DNA from: Leptospira sanjuanensis | Lineage (GTDB): Bacteria > Spirochaetota > Leptospiria > Leptospirales > Leptospiraceae | Direction: 5' to 3' | NCBI RefSeq assembly: GCF_022267375.1 | Contig: NZ_JAIZBH010000001.1 | Coordinates: forward strand, 3,424,001-3,488,000 | DNA: 64,000 nucleotides | Shown here: positions 61,451 through 64,000 of the stretch, in pieces | How the letters are laid out: each line of letters starts with the position of its first letter | Position numbering within the stretch: position 1 is the first letter of the stretch | Notes under the pieces: generated by a model | Database searches by the model: none | Told to the model about the DNA's origin: nothing | Seen by the model: the letters and a program-made list of their open reading frames with translations, nothing else | Position numbers and translations under genes: made by a program

Positions 61451-61547
61451 GTCCGTCGTACGACGGACCGCGCTCTCAGCTCCGGTCAATAAATTGGAAG
61501 AGAACGACGTTAGTGTAAGCAGTATCCAAGATCTCAATTTATTGACC
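61451..61547. repeat. Compound palindromic element
   Basis: Contains a perfect 18-base palindrome GTCCGTCGTACGACGGAC (61451-61468) and a perfect 13-base inverted repeat GGTCAATAAATTG (61484-61496) / CAATTTATTGACC (61535-61547) with 38 bases between. The flanking G+C-rich sequence has no gene. It could be a MITE, a REP-like element or a structured RNA. Confidence 0.65.
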
Positions 61548-61736
61548 CCGCCTCGATCGCTCGCGGGAGTGATTTAGCCGACTTTTTATAAAAGAACGCT
61601 TCCAAAAACTACGATAACTCGATTTCGATTCTTGAGAAACTTATCTCCGAAGACGACTTTTATATGAGAGATCGTCAAATTCTTAAAAACCATTTGCTTT
61701 TTCCGATCGGATCGATATTCTTCTCCTCCCATCGAT

Positions 61737-64000
61737 ATGCATCCACCGAAAGCGATTCTTTTCACTCAGTGTCTTCAAAACGACTTCGCGGCTTTAATAG
61801 AAAAATACGATCCGCTTCCCAACGCTCTTCACGTGGGATATCTGGAAGCCAAGCGTCTCCTGGGAGAAATGACCGAATACGGACCGATTCATTCCTTAAT
61901 TGAATGGGCCTATTCCGTAGATCCGCAGGATCTTTGGATCGTTCACATTCGGGATTGGCACGATCTTTCCGATTCTTCCCAAAAAGAACATCTCGCACAA
62001 TTCGGATCTCATTGTATCAAAAACACCAAAGGAGCCGAATTCGTATTCGAATCTTGGATTCGAAACGAAAACGATCGTCATCACATCGTAAACGCATCCG
62101 GACTAAACGACTTTGTCGATACGACTTTGGAAAAAATTCTCGAGCCGTTAAAAGGACATTCAATCAAAGTGGGAATCTCGGGAGTTTGGACCGAAGCGAA
62201 AGTTCAATTTCTTGCATACGATATTCGAACCCGATATCCAGAATGGGAAATCGCGATTTGTCCCGCACTGACTGCGTCTTCTTCCATAGGAATGCACTTT
62301 ATCGCACTGGATCAAATGAAGGAAATTCTGGGAGTAAAGATCTTTCCTTCCATCGGCGCATTCACTTCCTTTCTGAGCGGAACCGTTCCCAATCTCGAAA
62401 AAAGAATCACACATTCCAGAATTTCATCGGATCATTTTCGATACGAAGAAGGATATAAGATCGATGACACTGACGAAAAACTTCTTTTGTATCTTTTCCG
62501 CGATTGCAAAGACGTAGAGTTTCGATGTTTGGACGGAGGTTTTTCGGGAAATGTCGTACTAAAATCGAAATCGATGGATCATATCGGACACAACCAGGTT
62601 CCTTCTGTGATCAAAATCGGACCGAGAGATTTGATCGCCAAAGAAAGAATTTCGTTCGAAAGAATCGAGGAAGTTCTCGGAAACAACGCACCTTCCATCG
62701 TGGACTTCGCCGAATTGGAAAACAGAGGTGCGATTAAATACCGTTATGCGGCCATGCTCGAAGGGAACGTTCGAACCTTCCAAAAAACGTTCGAAAACTC
62801 GGACGATATCCGTGAAATCGAGTCGATCTTAGACACGGTTTTCCTAAAACAACTCGGAAAACTCTACGAAGCGGCATCGCAGGAGAAATTAAATTTATTA
62901 GAATATTATGATTTTCAATCTAAATACGCTCCGAGCGTTCGCAAACGGGTCGAATCGATTCTCGGCAAATCCGCCGACGGTTCGACCTTGGAGATAGAAC
63001 CCAGCGTTTCCATACCGAATGTCTGTAAATTTTACGAGGAGGATTTGGTTTCTCTTAAGGAATATTCCGCGGTCGCTCATTACACTTCGTATGTTCACGG
63101 GGATTTAAACGGTGCGAACATTATTCTCGACGCACAAAACAACGTTTGGCTGATCGACTTCTTTCACACGCACAAAGGACATATCCTCAAAGATCTGATC
63201 AAACTGGAAAACGACATTCTGTTTATTTTCACTAAAATAGAAACCGCGGAGGAATGGAAAGAAGCGATTCGATTGAGCGATGAACTTTTAAAAATTCCGG
63301 ATTTAGGCGTTTCGATTCCGTCACAGCCTCGCCAATTCTTCCGATATCCGAAAATTGCAAAAGCGTATTCGGCTATAGCACGTCTTCGATCGTATTATCC
63401 TTCTTTAATACAGATGGATAGAGATCCGTATCAACTCAACACGGGCGCGCTTCGTTACGCGATGCATACCCTATCCTTCGACGAATCGAACGAATGGCAA
63501 AAGAAATGGGCCTTGTATCACGGAAGCATTTGTATCGACTCAATCCGAGAATATATCGAACGATCCAAAACTCTTCGCATCGACTACTTAAAATCAGATC
63601 GAAATAATTTTTCCCGAATCGGACTTACCATTCTTCCGGGAAGAAAGGACCGCGATCGGAATTTGAAAAACGATATAGCGACGATTCGAAAGGAAGGAAT
63701 CACGCACGTTCTTTGTCTCTTAACGGAGAACGAGTTTTTGGAATACGGAGTCAAGGAATTACGAAAAGAATATCAAACGCACGGCTTAAACGTATATCAT
63801 TGTCCGATCTTGGATCAGATGGCTCCTTTGATCGATCAAGCGATTCCTACTCTGCATTGGATGGACCAGGCTCTTTCCCAAAACGGAAAATTACTCATTC
63901 ATTGCGTGGGCGGACTCGGACGTTCGGGAACGCTCGCGGCCGCTTATACGATCTGGAAAGAAAAACTCGGAGCCGAAGAAGCGATTTCGCTCGTTCGGGA
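61737..64000 (+). CDS. Isochorismatase-like / APH-kinase-like / tyrosine-phosphatase fusion (runs off window)
   Basis: At least 754 codons from ATG 61737 to the window edge, so 3' truncated here. Residues ~1-215: isochorismatase/nicotinamidase fold with D16 (in LQNDF), GSHCIKNTKGAEF (90-102) and GVWTEAKV (149-156), where K155 stands in place of the catalytic Cys and N119 in place of the usual Lys, so it is likely inactive or changed. Residues ~250-490: kinase-like fold of the APH/choline type with HGDLNGAN (454-461; D456, N461) and IDF (D474). Residues ~590-754: PTP/dual-specificity phosphatase with P-loop HCVGGLGRSGT (722-732; C723, R729) and general acid D693. I know no named protein with this order. 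No strong ribosome site. Confidence 0.93.
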   Translation, partial: MHPPKAILFTQCLQNDFAALIEKYDPLPNALHVGYLEAKRLLGEMTEYGPIHSLIEWAYSVDPQDLWIVHIRDWHDLSDSSQKEHLAQFGSHCIKNTKGAEFVFESWIRNENDRHHIVNASGLNDFVDTTLEKILEPLKGHSIKVGISGVWTEAKVQFLAYDIRTRYPEWEIAICPALTASSSIGMHFIALDQMKEILGVKIFPSIGAFTSFLSGTVPNLEKRITHSRISSDHFRYEEGYKIDDTDEKLLLYLFRDCKDVEFRCLDGGFSGNVVLKSKSMDHIGHNQVPSVIKIGPRDLIAKERISFERIEEVLGNNAPSIVDFAELENRGAIKYRYAAMLEGNVRTFQKTFENSDDIREIESILDTVFLKQLGKLYEAASQEKLNLLEYYDFQSKYAPSVRKRVESILGKSADGSTLEIEPSVSIPNVCKFYEEDLVSLKEYSAVAHYTSYVHGDLNGANIILDAQNNVWLIDFFHTHKGHILKDLIKLENDILFIFTKIETAEEWKEAIRLSDELLKIPDLGVSIPSQPRQFFRYPKIAKAYSAIARLRSYYPSLIQMDRDPYQLNTGALRYAMHTLSFDESNEWQKKWALYHGSICIDSIREYIERSKTLRIDYLKSDRNNFSRIGLTILPGRKDRDRNLKNDIATIRKEGITHVLCLLTENEFLEYGVKELRKEYQTHGLNVYHCPILDQMAPLIDQAIPTLHWMDQALSQNGKLLIHCVGGLGRSGTLAAAYTIWKEKLGAEEAISLVR

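Noticed and set aside
61904..62458. Long forward frame inside the fusion gene
   Set aside because: It is an alternative frame of the larger continuous fusion gene and shows an Arg/Ser-rich composition typical of shadow frames in this genome.

Overview
The window looks like a chromosome segment of a Leptospira species, probably from the pathogenic clade and one with a G+C content by eye in the mid-40s percent. The clues are spirochaetal lipoproteins with DUF1554 and DUF1566 domains, a FliG-like paralogue, many PAS/EAL/STAS/RsbU-type signalling proteins, an unusual mix of single-copy housekeeping genes on both strands, and gene content typical of that genus. Genus assignment is inference from protein families; no 16S rRNA gene is present. 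About 58 protein genes and four tRNA genes can be supported.

Layout. 1-9.7 kb: end of a PAS histidine kinase, an AmgK/MurU-like kinase plus nucleotidyltransferase pair (amino-sugar or peptidoglycan recycling), a zinc-ribbon unknown, pgi, galK, a STAS anti-sigma antagonist, an Fe-S uracil-DNA glycosylase and a TIGR01777 epimerase. 9.7-13.1 kb: tRNA-His, tRNA-Arg and tRNA-Pro behind a reverse-strand operon sppA, Yip1-like membrane gene, surE, TPR gene. 13.2-19 kb: an RND pump with a TetR regulator and a TetR-type operator, a 3 x 36-bp hairpin repeat and a large porin. 19.4-29.5 kb: ferredoxin-MBL hydrolase, degenerate hemerythrin, PAS-GGDEF-EAL protein, acyl-CoA dehydrogenase, glnD, metG. 29.5-39.4 kb: TerB-like and membrane-anchored unknowns, surface lipoproteins (DUF1554, Ig-like/DUF1566), a membrane-embedded AraC regulator, and a di-haem cytochrome c.

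39.7-45.4 kb: a partner-switching operon (RsbU-like phosphatase, TPR protein, unknown envelope protein, STAS protein) followed by an AraC regulator, whose probable start codon lies in the loop of a perfect hairpin, and an Mpo1-like protein. 45.5-50.6 kb: palindromic element, DUF1569 lipoprotein, di-iron hydrolase-like protein, tRNA-Val with short direct repeats, MFS transporter, HEAT protein, PhaR-like regulator. 50.6-58.8 kb: small regulators and their targets (MarR/peroxiredoxin, PadR/membrane/GyrI-like, ankyrin/TetR/PPK2), several with visible operator palindromes, then a FliG-C-like protein. 59-64 kb: DUF2071 protein, a cluster of GTGGGAACTCC repeats, crotonyl-CoA carboxylase/reductase, a strong terminator, a palindromic element, and an open reading frame running off the window end.

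That last gene (61737 to the edge, at least 754 codons) is the most unusual item: an isochorismatase-like domain that has lost its catalytic Cys and Lys, an APH/choline-kinase-like domain with HGD...N and IDF motifs, and a canonical Cys-X5-Arg tyrosine/dual-specificity phosphatase. A second genome-scale signal is the 11-base motif GTGGGAACTCC, seen nine times exactly (plus two one-base variants) in this 64-kb window, mostly between genes.
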